Positions 26,859 to 35,187 of a stretch of DNA of 64,000 nucleotides are shown here, in pieces. The stretch comes from Chromohalobacter nigrandesensis. GTDB lineage: Bacteria; Pseudomonadota; Gammaproteobacteria; Pseudomonadales; Halomonadaceae. A program made the position numbers and the translations under genes. The notes under the pieces were generated by a model. The model worked only from the letters and a program-made list of their open reading frames with translations. It was not told the DNA's origin and searched no databases. The DNA lies in NCBI RefSeq assembly GCF_023061285.1, contig NZ_JAKGAM010000003.1, positions 124,001-188,000 of the forward strand, written 5' to 3'. Every line of letters begins with the position of its first letter. Positions within the stretch are counted from its first letter, which is position 1.

Positions 26859-27722
26859 ATGGCTTACAGCATGACCGCCTTCACCCGGCAGACTCAGGAC
26901 GCCGACTGGGGCAGCTTGCAGCTCGAATTGCGCTCGGTAAATCAGCGCTACCTGGAACCGCATTTCCGCCTGCCGGACAACCTGCGCGATCTTGAACCGC
27001 ATTATCGCGATGCGCTGCGCAAACGCCTCTCGCGCGGCAAGGTGGAATGCACGCTGCGCTTCGAGCCGGCTAATGACAACACCACGCTCCGCGTCAACGA
27101 GACACGCCTGGCCTCGCTGGCCCAAGCGCTGGGCACGGTGCGCGCACAGGTCCCCGACGCCGCCATGCCCGATGCTCTGGCGCTGCTCGATCACCCCGGC
27201 GTGCTGGAAAGCGACGGGCTCGACCTCGAGCGCGTCCAGCATGCCGCCCACGCACTCTTCGATGCCGCGCTGGACGACCTGATCGCCGGCCGCGCCCGCG
27301 AAGGCGAGCGCCTCGCGCAGTTGATCCGTGACCGGCTCGAGGGCATTCGCGCCGTGGTCGCCGAGGTCCACGCCCATTTGCCCGAGATTCTGGAACGCCA
27401 GCGCGAACAACTGGTCGAGCGCCTGACCGCCTTCAAGGCCGAACTCGACCCCCAGCGCATCGAGACCGAAATCGCCCTGCTCGCCCAGAAGGCCGACGTC
27501 GCCGAGGAACTCGACCGCCTCGAGACCCACGTGGCCGAGGTCGAACGTCAGCTCACGCAAAAAGGCCCCGTCGGCCGCCGCCTCGACTTCCTGATGCAAG
27601 AACTCAACCGCGAAGCCAACACCCTCTCCTCGAAATCCGTCGTCGCCGACACCACCCGCTGCGCGGTGGAACTCAAGGTATTGATCGAACAGATGAGAGA
27701 GCAGATTCAGAATTTGGAGTGA
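26859..27722 (+). CDS. yicC: YicC/YloC-family endoribonuclease
   Basis: 287 aa. N-terminal YicC domain (YSMTAFTRQTQDADWGSLQLELRSVNQRYLE) and C-terminal DUF1732 (VGRRLDFLMQELNREANTLSSKS). A ribosome site AGGAGAA stands 5 nt before ATG 26859. The family is a stress-related endoribonuclease. Its normal downstream partner gmk is about 24 kb away here, and a diverged fragment of its own middle region lies at 33031-33153. Confidence 0.94.
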   Translation: MAYSMTAFTRQTQDADWGSLQLELRSVNQRYLEPHFRLPDNLRDLEPHYRDALRKRLSRGKVECTLRFEPANDNTTLRVNETRLASLAQALGTVRAQVPDAAMPDALALLDHPGVLESDGLDLERVQHAAHALFDAALDDLIAGRAREGERLAQLIRDRLEGIRAVVAEVHAHLPEILERQREQLVERLTAFKAELDPQRIETEIALLAQKADVAEELDRLETHVAEVERQLTQKGPVGRRLDFLMQELNREANTLSSKSVVADTTRCAVELKVLIEQMREQIQNLE

Positions 27723-27740
27723 AACGGTTTAGCGTTTGGA

Positions 27741-28232
27741 TTATTGACCGAGAACAAACCTAGCTTCTAACTCACGTAGAAACCGGAAGGTATTAAGGCA
27801 GGGCACTTCGAATTGCTGGCAGATATTAGGTACTTTAACTTTTCGTGTATTAACGGCCGCGACAGCTTCATGGGTGACCACGCTGGCGCCGATGGCTTTA
27901 GCTTTGGCAATAATCCACGGGTCGGCTTTTGCCAGAAAGTTGTCGCGATTGCCGGGGTTGTAGTCGCCTTCCATAACGAACTGCACGATTTCAGCGAACA
28001 GTAATTGAGTTCGCTCGTCGTCGTTGTTGATGAAGTGGTCTGGCCGTTCGCGGGCCCAACCGGCAAGCTCATCCTTGCCTTCTTTTAGCTCGCGGCCAAT
28101 CATGTCGACACTGGCAATGTTACCTAGCGCAAACTGCCTATCCAGCCAGTCCCAGTAAGCGGGGCAAATATCCATGCCGTAATACTGGTTTTTCGCTTCG
28201 ATATAGGTATTTGCGTCCAGTAAATATCTCAA
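27741..28232 (-). CDS. PIN-domain toxin of the DUF4411 type
   Basis: 163 aa PIN-fold protein: first acidic residue in RYLLDANTYIEA, then VDMIGRELKEGKDEL, then the second cluster KADPWIIAKAKAIG, which together give the PIN metal site. PIN toxins cleave RNA. The gene overlaps the upstream XRE/ImmA-IrrE gene by 4 bp (ATGA), the usual arrangement of this toxin-antitoxin type. It ends only 18 bp from the yicC stop, in a convergent position, so it marks the left edge of the accessory block. Confidence 0.85.
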   Translation of the reverse strand: MRYLLDANTYIEAKNQYYGMDICPAYWDWLDRQFALGNIASVDMIGRELKEGKDELAGWARERPDHFINNDDERTQLLFAEIVQFVMEGDYNPGNRDNFLAKADPWIIAKAKAIGASVVTHEAVAAVNTRKVKVPNICQQFEVPCLNTFRFLRELEARFVLGQ

Positions 28233-29368
28233 ATGCCCAGCTCCTTAGCGAAGCGCTCCATCTTATTCGGTTTGACACCGCCCAGCAGGGCACTTGCTTC
28301 ACGTAACATCAACTGACCGCTCAGTGCTTCACTGACGACCGCTTTGGAGAAGCGTTGGCTGATTTGAGCCTTTTTGGTTTGGAAATAAGTGGGTGTACCA
28401 CTACGCTCACGCATTTTATATAGCGCTTGCTGTTCAGCAATATAGCGACCGTACTGCGCTTGAGAGATAAGATTGAGCGTCAGCGCACGCCGCGCCAATG
28501 TCCAGGTGCTGACGTGAAAATGAGCTTCCAGCGTGGGTAAGTTATCTTGCCAGTGGGCTAAATCGTGCTGCCAAAGAGCGCTAAACTCTTGCTCGGGTAC
28601 TAAAAATTCTGCCGCGACGGCATTACAAAGCACTTCTTGTTGGCGGTTCGTACTAGCATTTCCGTCGGAAATGCCAGACTGCCCAATCCAGATATGACAA
28701 AGCTCATGGATTAGGGTGAACAAGCGCGCACCTAGTGCATCGCCATGATTGACGAAAACGATCGGCGCGTAGTCATCCACAATGGCAAACCCGCGAAACT
28801 CCTCAACGCGCAAAGGGCGTGTGTGATGTCCAAGATTGCTTTGACGCATCACCAAGATGCCCAGCGCTTCGGTTCGCTGGGTCAAATCACGGTAATAGTC
28901 ATCCCACTTACCGCGTTCAGGGTGATCCCCAACCCCTAACTGGGCGCGCATGTCGGCGACGATGTCAGCGGCAGAGTGGTGGGCAGAAAAGCGTCCAACA
29001 TATGGGTTGGGCCCAGCAAAGTGCTGCTTTAAGTAGTCCCGGTACCATTCCTGACGCTGAAGCATCAGTTTGATCAGATCCAGAAGCTCTGCACTTGGCC
29101 GAGTGACACCTTGGCCTTCCAACGTTCTAAGGTCGGGGATGGGAAGCGTTTCTTCAGGTGGTTCCGTAAGAAACAGATAACCAAAGGGGACGTGAGCCTT
29201 TGCGGCAAACTGCATCGCCTGGCGAAAGGTGATGGGCTGCTCTCCAACCTCCCATGCCTGCAGCCTTTCTATGGTTACCCCACATTTGCGGGCAAATTCA
29301 GGCATCGGGATGCCAGAGCGCTCGCGCGCCCAGGTCAGCATCTGGATGTTGATATTTGCCTTGGTCAT
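28229..29368 (-). CDS. XRE-HTH plus ImmA/IrrE metallopeptidase-domain antitoxin
   Basis: 379 aa from ATG 29368. An N-terminal helix-turn-helix (MLTWARERSGIPMPEFARKCGVTIERLQAWE) is followed by a DUF955 domain with the Zn-protease motif LIHELCHIWIG near residue 220. This fusion is the usual partner of DUF4411 PIN toxins, thought to bind the toxin and repress the pair. Base composition is lower in GC than the core genes. A role in phage defence is possible but not shown by sequence. Confidence 0.85.
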   Translation of the reverse strand: MTKANINIQMLTWARERSGIPMPEFARKCGVTIERLQAWEVGEQPITFRQAMQFAAKAHVPFGYLFLTEPPEETLPIPDLRTLEGQGVTRPSAELLDLIKLMLQRQEWYRDYLKQHFAGPNPYVGRFSAHHSAADIVADMRAQLGVGDHPERGKWDDYYRDLTQRTEALGILVMRQSNLGHHTRPLRVEEFRGFAIVDDYAPIVFVNHGDALGARLFTLIHELCHIWIGQSGISDGNASTNRQQEVLCNAVAAEFLVPEQEFSALWQHDLAHWQDNLPTLEAHFHVSTWTLARRALTLNLISQAQYGRYIAEQQALYKMRERSGTPTYFQTKKAQISQRFSKAVVSEALSGQLMLREASALLGGVKPNKMERFAKELGI

Positions 29369-29464
29369 GTAACACTGCCTATGAATTACTTTCAAAAATA
29401 GAAAACCTTGAACCGAGTCTAGCAGCGCCAAGCATGGCGCCCAATAGAGGCGCTCCAGGAACTG

Positions 29465-32400
29465 CTACTCAGTTCCTGGCACCAAGGCCTCCTTCGCCTC
29501 CGAGAAGTATTTTTTACTTCCCCAGACACCTGTACTCCCCACCACATAAACCCGCCTTTTCGCCCTTGTCAGTGCGACGTTGAGCAGGTTCGGCTTGCTG
29601 GATGCCCACTCTGCCGCCCCCGGCGCATCCGCCGACAGTCCCAGCACGAAGATGACGTTGTCCTCTTCCTTGCCCTGGAAAGTATGTACCGTCCCCACCC
29701 GTTCTCGCAGCCAATCGCACAGCTTGTCGTGGCCACCGAAGACATCTGCAGGTAGCTCCCGTTCGAGGTGCCGCCTGACACCAGTTGCCACTGCCTTGAA
29801 CGGCGAAATTACATAGACGCTCGGCGGTTCGCCGGTCTTTGCAATATGTGGCTTGAGCATCCAGGCGACCTGCTCTGCTTGCACGGGTACGAAGTGCTTG
29901 CCCTGAACGCTGCCTTCCACGTCGAACCAGCGGCTGTCTCCCGGGCCCGGCGGTAATTCGTCGTTCCCATGGAGCATCTTGTCATTGTAGGCGATGCGAT
30001 TGGCGATGCTGAACATGGGCTCGTCGCAGCGCCGATGCACGCGCAGCGGGCTACCGACCCAGAACTCATCGGATATCTCGTTAGTGCCATAGGGATTGGC
30101 GCGATCCGCGACGACCTGAACCGACGACACCGTCGGCGACCATTTGCACCAGTCGCGATCGAACTCGCTTTTGGCGATGGCCTCAACCAAGCCAGCAGGC
30201 ACGGTGAAGACCGGCTCGATCTGTAGTGGATCACCGACGACGACGGCCCGCTTGGCACGCCAAAGCGCTCCGACGGCCTGCTGTGGCGGGGCCTGCCCCG
30301 CTTCATCCACGAACAGCCAGCCGATCTCGCCTTCGTTCAGAGCTCTGAACTGGTTGGATACCGACGCAAACGTCGATGACACCACCGGTACGATCATGAA
30401 CAGCATCTGCCACAGCGCTTTTGCCGCATCGCGGTCATCGATGCTGCCATTCAATACGGACATCAAAGCGCTCATCGTCGGCCAAAGCTGATTCTTCTTA
30501 TCGGCATAAGCGGCGGCGAGCCATGCCTGATGCAGCTCGAAGGCGCGTGCCGTCAGTTGGGCCCGCGCTTGATTCAGCGCGTTGCAATGGCCAAAGGAAG
30601 TACGCTGCACCGCCGGTGCTTCCAGATCCACCGCGTCGTCGGGCAGCAGAACATCAGCGTAAGTTTCTTTCAGGGGTGCGCATTCTCGACGCTCCGTTTC
30701 CAGCCGTCGTTCCATTGAGGTCAGACGCTGCTGACTTACTTCGGCCTGCTGTGCGGCGCGTTGTTCTCGCTGTTTTATCTGCTGGAGTACCGCTCGGTTC
30801 TTGCAGTATGCACCCAATGGCCACAGCGGCACCTTCTTTGCCTGCCGCTTACTTTTCCAGAGCGCAGCACGAGAGGCAAAGCCGCGGTGTGTCTCGGCCT
30901 GGCGCCTGGCGGCATCGGTTTGGATTTCCAAGCGCTGAAGATCTTGCAGCCGCTTGAGATCCTTTTGAACCGCTTCGACTTGGCGCTCGGCTTCCTTGAA
31001 GGCCCGCTGCGCCGAGTGGAAGTCTCGCTTCGTATCGCGACCTTCCGCCAGCGCCTTGAGCGCCGGTATCAGCGTCGAGTAATGCTCGGCATCGTCATGC
31101 GCCTCGCACTGGTTGATGGGCTTGAACAAGACCCGCTCGCCAAACGTATTGCGGTTGCCCTTCTTGCCCAACGACGTGGCAATCAGCCCCCAGCACTCCT
31201 TACCTGGCGTGAGCGCGTCGACATGCAGTTTGCCGTCGCTTCGCTCGTCATGGCTGGCAGCGAGTTTCTGCCCGACTGGCTTCAAATACGCAAGGTCATG
31301 ATAGGCCGCGCCCAGCGCCTTGGATTGCGGCAGTTCCCGTGTGACGTTCTCGACCGCCGCATTGTTGCTGGACGTGACCACCATCTCGAAACCCGTCAGC
31401 TCGGGAATCAGCGTTTTGATGGGTTTCAACTGGTCGTCGATATTGGCGTGCACATCCTCGCCGAACGCCGCATCTGGCGATGAGAGCGATGCCAGCACCT
31501 CAGCACGCTTGACCACATTGCGCGCTACCAGATCACGTAGCATCGTCGTCTTGCCGGTGCCGGGCGGACCATTGACGGAGTAGAGCCCGGTTTCCGCGAG
31601 CGTCTCATCGAGCGTATTGATCGCGAACTGCTGCATCAGGCTCATCGAATGCGCATCTTCGCCCGGCCAGCGTCCTGCCGGCATGCGATCCAACGCCAGG
31701 TTGCGCATGAGCAACGAGCGGCCCTCAGGCAGCAGCAGATCGGGGTGGCGATCACACTCACCCTGAAGATATCGCGCCAATGGCGAGCCGGGTGCCAGCC
31801 CTTTCGTTTTGGCTTGCTCGATGACCGTTTCCAGATCGCGAATGAAGAAGCTATTGAGAATGGCGATCTCGTTGATCGAAGGCGTCTCTTCGTCCGACGG
31901 CGCTGTAGATTCCTGATCCGTTGAGGTGTCTTGACTCGCGAATTCCAGTCGCGGAGTAAGCGCGCTCACCGCTGACCATTCCAGCGCATCGCGAGCGTTG
32001 TCCGTTGCCGATTCGTCAGCACCTGCCTTGCTCCCGAATAGCTGAACGACCAGTGCCGGCGTCTCGCCCTGAGGTGAAAACGACGTCCAGCCCTGCATAG
32101 CCTTGAGTATCTCGATCAGCTCGAAGGTGGTGAGCTTAGGCGGTAGCTGGTATTCGCGCTTGAGGTTATCCGCCACCGTCAGGATGGTATTCAGTCGTTC
32201 TTGGAATACCTCAGTCGCATCATCGAACGCCTTGATCGTAACGTCATCCAGGGCACCCTGCTGCAACGCACCCAGCATCCACGGGGCCGTGGAGATGGCA
32301 AAGCTCTCGCGATCCACGATTCCGTTTGCATCAACTTCCACCGTCATCGAGCAGGTCAGCCCCTCGTCGCGGCTGCGCTCCACCCAGGCCTCGGTCTTTT

Positions 32401-32695
32401 CCGGGTACGCATCACGTGCGACACGGAAAATTTCGCTGCGCGCGAACAGGCCGAGATAAAGCTTGAAGCGATAGGCTTTCTCGGGCCGATAATTTTGACC
32501 GGCGCGCCGGATCTTCTCCGAGTCCAGCCACGGCAGGCAGTTTGGCGCTTCCAGCAGCTCATCGCTGCGGTAGTGAATGGCGCCTTTGCCGTGATCGATA
32601 TCCTTGAGTTCGGCGGATTCGAAAAACTCGACCTTGTGCCAGAACGACAGTATGCGCTCGGCCTGCGTGGATGAGGACGAAGAGGATGACGTCAT
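29465..32695 (-). CDS. Large SF1B (Upf1/DNA2-like) helicase with an uncharacterised N-terminal region
   Basis: 1076 aa. Helicase motifs: Walker A SVNGPPGTGKTTML near residue 377, Walker B LFVDEAGQAPPQQAVGAL near 797, then VVVGDPLQIEPVF, a HTFQGKEEDNVIFVLG block near 1003 and LNVALTRAKRRVYVVGS near 1050. Residues 1-360 match nothing I recognise; a basic coiled-coil (about 560-690) splits the two halves of the helicase, as in other large Upf1-like defence helicases. The ATG overlaps (GCATGA) the stop of a restriction-type C-terminal remnant, so the two were once translationally coupled. Together with the adjoining toxin-antitoxin pair this suggests a defence role. No nuclease domain is visible in it. 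Confidence 0.8.
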   Translation of the reverse strand: MTSSSSSSSTQAERILSFWHKVEFFESAELKDIDHGKGAIHYRSDELLEAPNCLPWLDSEKIRRAGQNYRPEKAYRFKLYLGLFARSEIFRVARDAYPEKTEAWVERSRDEGLTCSMTVEVDANGIVDRESFAISTAPWMLGALQQGALDDVTIKAFDDATEVFQERLNTILTVADNLKREYQLPPKLTTFELIEILKAMQGWTSFSPQGETPALVVQLFGSKAGADESATDNARDALEWSAVSALTPRLEFASQDTSTDQESTAPSDEETPSINEIAILNSFFIRDLETVIEQAKTKGLAPGSPLARYLQGECDRHPDLLLPEGRSLLMRNLALDRMPAGRWPGEDAHSMSLMQQFAINTLDETLAETGLYSVNGPPGTGKTTMLRDLVARNVVKRAEVLASLSSPDAAFGEDVHANIDDQLKPIKTLIPELTGFEMVVTSSNNAAVENVTRELPQSKALGAAYHDLAYLKPVGQKLAASHDERSDGKLHVDALTPGKECWGLIATSLGKKGNRNTFGERVLFKPINQCEAHDDAEHYSTLIPALKALAEGRDTKRDFHSAQRAFKEAERQVEAVQKDLKRLQDLQRLEIQTDAARRQAETHRGFASRAALWKSKRQAKKVPLWPLGAYCKNRAVLQQIKQREQRAAQQAEVSQQRLTSMERRLETERRECAPLKETYADVLLPDDAVDLEAPAVQRTSFGHCNALNQARAQLTARAFELHQAWLAAAYADKKNQLWPTMSALMSVLNGSIDDRDAAKALWQMLFMIVPVVSSTFASVSNQFRALNEGEIGWLFVDEAGQAPPQQAVGALWRAKRAVVVGDPLQIEPVFTVPAGLVEAIAKSEFDRDWCKWSPTVSSVQVVADRANPYGTNEISDEFWVGSPLRVHRRCDEPMFSIANRIAYNDKMLHGNDELPPGPGDSRWFDVEGSVQGKHFVPVQAEQVAWMLKPHIAKTGEPPSVYVISPFKAVATGVRRHLERELPADVFGGHDKLCDWLRERVGTVHTFQGKEEDNVIFVLGLSADAPGAAEWASSKPNLLNVALTRAKRRVYVVGSTGVWGSKKYFSEAKEALVPGTE

Positions 32696-32856
32696 GCCGT
32701 GGCCTTTTTCCTTGTGCGTTTTGTGGGCGCCTGCGCCGCCCGTTCTGCCTTGATGCGCGCCAGCAGCGCCTCGGCGATATTCTCGCCGTTGATCAGTTCT
32801 GGCTTTCAGTAGCCAGCCGGACCCGTCTTGCCGCGATCGACAGCTATTCTCGGTGG
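32692..32856 (-). pseudogene. Restriction-modification (HsdS-like) C-terminal remnant
   Basis: The reading frame ahead of the helicase ends with ELINGENIAEALLARIKAERAAQA and a basic tail (TKRTRKKATA) before a stop at 32692. The LLARIKAERAA tail is typical of type I specificity (HsdS) C-termini. The frame continues upstream as VDRGKTGPAGY, then an in-frame TGA (32806-32808, likely a former TGG), and is lost at 32857 by further stops. No methylase or endonuclease gene remains. The family call is moderate. Confidence 0.6.
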
Positions 32857-33030
32857 CTACGTATGGTTTTAATGTGGATCTTTGGTGGCGGTATTGTAGG
32901 AGGATTCACCGTGATTTTCGCTTGCGCAATGAGCTTGGCAGGCCGCTAAATACGTTCATTATCCGTAAGTGTCCGGGTTCGCCTTACTGGCAAGAGGCGC
33001 GCTCTTATCCTACAAATACGCAGCCTTTCC
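32857..33030. other. Unassigned junction DNA
   Basis: No reading frame or hairpin that I can support. It joins the restriction remnant to the yicC fragment. Confidence 0.4.
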
Positions 33031-33153
33031 AGCATTCGCAACCTGGTCGCCGAGGCCCGCGCGCATCTGACCGCCATTCTGGACAACCAGCGCGAGCAAC
33101 TGGTCGAGCGCCTGACCGCCCTCAAGGCCGAACTCAACCTGCAACACCTGTAA
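33031..33153 (+). pseudogene. Diverged fragment of yicC
   Basis: Forty codons reading SIRNLVAEARAHLTAILDN, then QREQLVERLTALKAEL, then a stop. It aligns with the middle of the intact yicC (27342-27462), including identical QREQLVERLTA residues, but differs at many bases, so it is not a recent duplication. It lies 5.3 kb to the right of yicC and on the same strand. Confidence 0.85.
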
Positions 33154-33211
33154 GCGGAAATAGTGATGGTGGCACACAAGGCCGTTGCTTAATTATCTTC
33201 AGTGGAGTGCA

Positions 33212-33310
33212 GTGGGCCTTCCCGTTGGCTTGGATGCCAACGGTATGCCGGCAGGGCTTCAGCTAGCCATGTCTGGATTCGCCGAAAAACAACTCACAAC
33301 AATTACATGA
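33212..33310 (+). pseudogene. Amidase-signature enzyme C-terminal fragment
   Basis: Thirty-two codons, VGLPVGLDANGMPAGLQLA, then MSGFAEKQLTTIT and a stop. This is the conserved LPvG...G.P.GLQL...FAE.. end of amidase-signature proteins (GatA-like). No upstream part remains. It lies 12 bp before the NhaC gene. Confidence 0.7.
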
Positions 33311-33322
33311 TGGAGACGCTTT

Positions 33323-34876
33323 ATGTCCTTTGGCCTATTTTCCCTGTTCCCTCCGTTGCTCGCGATCGTGCTGGCGCTGATGACCCGCAACGTGATTCCC
33401 GCGTTATTCTGTGGGGTGTGGCTGGGGGCGACAATGCTCAGTGGTGGCAACCCGGCGACCGGGCTCTACGATAGCTTCGCGGATTTCATCATCCCCAGCG
33501 TGGGCGATGAGTGGAGCGCCACCGTGCTTATCTACTGCGGCCTGTTCGGGGTGCTGATCACCGTACTGCAGCGAACTGGCGGTGCTCATGCCATCGCACG
33601 GGCGATTGCCTCCAAGGTTGCCTCTCCGCGTGGAGCCCAAGGTGCCACACTGGGGTTCGGGGTATTGATCTTCTTCGAGGACTATTTCAATGCGTTGACG
33701 GTGGGAAGTGTCATGCGGCCAATCACCGATCGCATGCGCGTCTCACGAGAAAAGCTCGCCTACATTGTCGATTCGACCTCGGCGCCAATGTGCCTTTTGG
33801 GGCCCGTATCCACCTGGGTTGTGTTCGTGATGGGGCTGATCGGCACCCAGCTTGGTGAGATGGGCATGACGGGATCCGAGTATCTGATATACCTTTCGTC
33901 GATTCCGCTCAATTTCTATGCCTGGCTGGCGCTGCTGTTGATTCTGGTGATCGTCGTCACCCAGTGGGACTTCGGCCCCATGGCACAGGCCGAGCAGCGC
34001 GCACGGATTAGTGGCAAGTTGTTAGCGGATGGCGCCCAGCCGCCTTCGGATCGCGAAGCGACCGAGATGATGGGCGTTGCCGAAGAGAGCTCACGCAAGC
34101 GCAACATGCTCGTGCCGATCGTGGTGCTGGTGGGAATGATCCCGCCCCTGTTCTTGTGGACCGGCAACTTCCCCGAGAACGACCTGATCACGGCAATGGG
34201 AGAGGCCGAGGGTGGCCTGTCGATCCTGATCGCAACCTTCGTGGCGGTCAGCGTCGCGTTGGGCATGGGACTGCAACAGCGGCTGTTCGATTTTCGCGAA
34301 GCGATGGACCTGGTAGTCACCGGCATCAAGAGCATGACGCTGGTTTACATTATCCTCACCCTGGCTTGGTCAATCGGTAGCGTGACCTCGCAACTGGGCA
34401 CCGCGGATTACCTCGTCACGCTGGCCCAGGCTGGCATTGCGCCGAGCCTGATTCCGGTACTGCTGTTCTTGATCGGTTCGCTCGTCGCCTTCACCACCGG
34501 CACCTCCTATGGCACCTTCGCGATCATGATCCCCATCGCCATGCCGGTGGCTGCTGCCATGGACATGTCGTTATCGTTGGCCATTGCCGCTGTACTCAGC
34601 GGCGGTATCTTCGGCGATCATTGCTCACCGATTTCGGATACCACCATCCTCTCCTCGGCTGGCTCTTCGTGTGACCACATCGACCACGTACGGACCCAAT
34701 TACCCTATGCACTGAGCGCAGGAACATCCGGCATCATCGCCTTCTTCGTCGCCGGGCTGACAGATTCAGCCTGGATAGGAGGGCTCAGCGGGGTGGCCGC
34801 ACTATTGACGGTAGTGTTTGTGCTGCGTTGGGTATGGGGCCCGAAAGCATCTGCACAGTACGACGCGGCTAGCTGA
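33323..34876 (+). CDS. nhaC: NhaC-family Na+/H+ antiporter
   Basis: 517 aa, about 11-12 membrane segments. NhaC blocks: TLGFGVLIFFEDYFNALTVG with charged residues inside a membrane segment, VDSTSAPMCLLGPVSTWVVF, FTTGTSYGTFAIMIPIAMP, and GGIFGDHCSPISDTTILSSAG. ATG 33323 has GGAG about 8 nt upstream. It would expel Na+ (or exchange a substrate such as malate/lactate in some members), fitting a halophile. No co-transcribed gene follows within 300 bp. Confidence 0.92.
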   Translation: MSFGLFSLFPPLLAIVLALMTRNVIPALFCGVWLGATMLSGGNPATGLYDSFADFIIPSVGDEWSATVLIYCGLFGVLITVLQRTGGAHAIARAIASKVASPRGAQGATLGFGVLIFFEDYFNALTVGSVMRPITDRMRVSREKLAYIVDSTSAPMCLLGPVSTWVVFVMGLIGTQLGEMGMTGSEYLIYLSSIPLNFYAWLALLLILVIVVTQWDFGPMAQAEQRARISGKLLADGAQPPSDREATEMMGVAEESSRKRNMLVPIVVLVGMIPPLFLWTGNFPENDLITAMGEAEGGLSILIATFVAVSVALGMGLQQRLFDFREAMDLVVTGIKSMTLVYIILTLAWSIGSVTSQLGTADYLVTLAQAGIAPSLIPVLLFLIGSLVAFTTGTSYGTFAIMIPIAMPVAAAMDMSLSLAIAAVLSGGIFGDHCSPISDTTILSSAGSSCDHIDHVRTQLPYALSAGTSGIIAFFVAGLTDSAWIGGLSGVAALLTVVFVLRWVWGPKASAQYDAAS

Positions 34877-35187
34877 CCATGCCCCCGCAGGTGGGGGCCT
34901 TTACCCCCGCCTCGCAGGCCATCGGACACTGGAGCGCCGGTATGGATACGTACCGGCGTTTCCTGGCTCTTATGGTCGGCAACCTCCACGCTGGGGGGCT
35001 AATTGAACGCTGACCAGTCAGCCCGGGAGGCACAAAAGCTCGTTACCGATAGTTTCAATACTGGCGCGATTCACTGAAATCTCTGTAAGAGATCCGATAT
35101 CAAACCACGAAGCGCCAGCATACGCTTTGTGATTGCCACCAATCCTGCAATAGACTCCGAAGCCGTAAATTTAGTAAGGGATGCCTA
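34877..35187. other. 311-bp spacer between nhaC and the PAAR gene, with two hairpins
   Basis: No gene. Two candidate terminators: a short stem 34881-34886/34893-34898, and an exact 8-bp dyad CGCCGGTA-N8-TACCGGCG (34935-34958) followed by TTTCC. The last 120 bp are AT-richer and should contain the PAAR gene promoter; no convincing -35/-10 pair was found. Confidence 0.55.
34935..34958 (+). terminator. Candidate terminator of nhaC
   Basis: Exact 8-bp inverted repeat with an 8-nt loop, then TTTCC. The earlier stem at 34881 may contribute. Confidence 0.5.
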
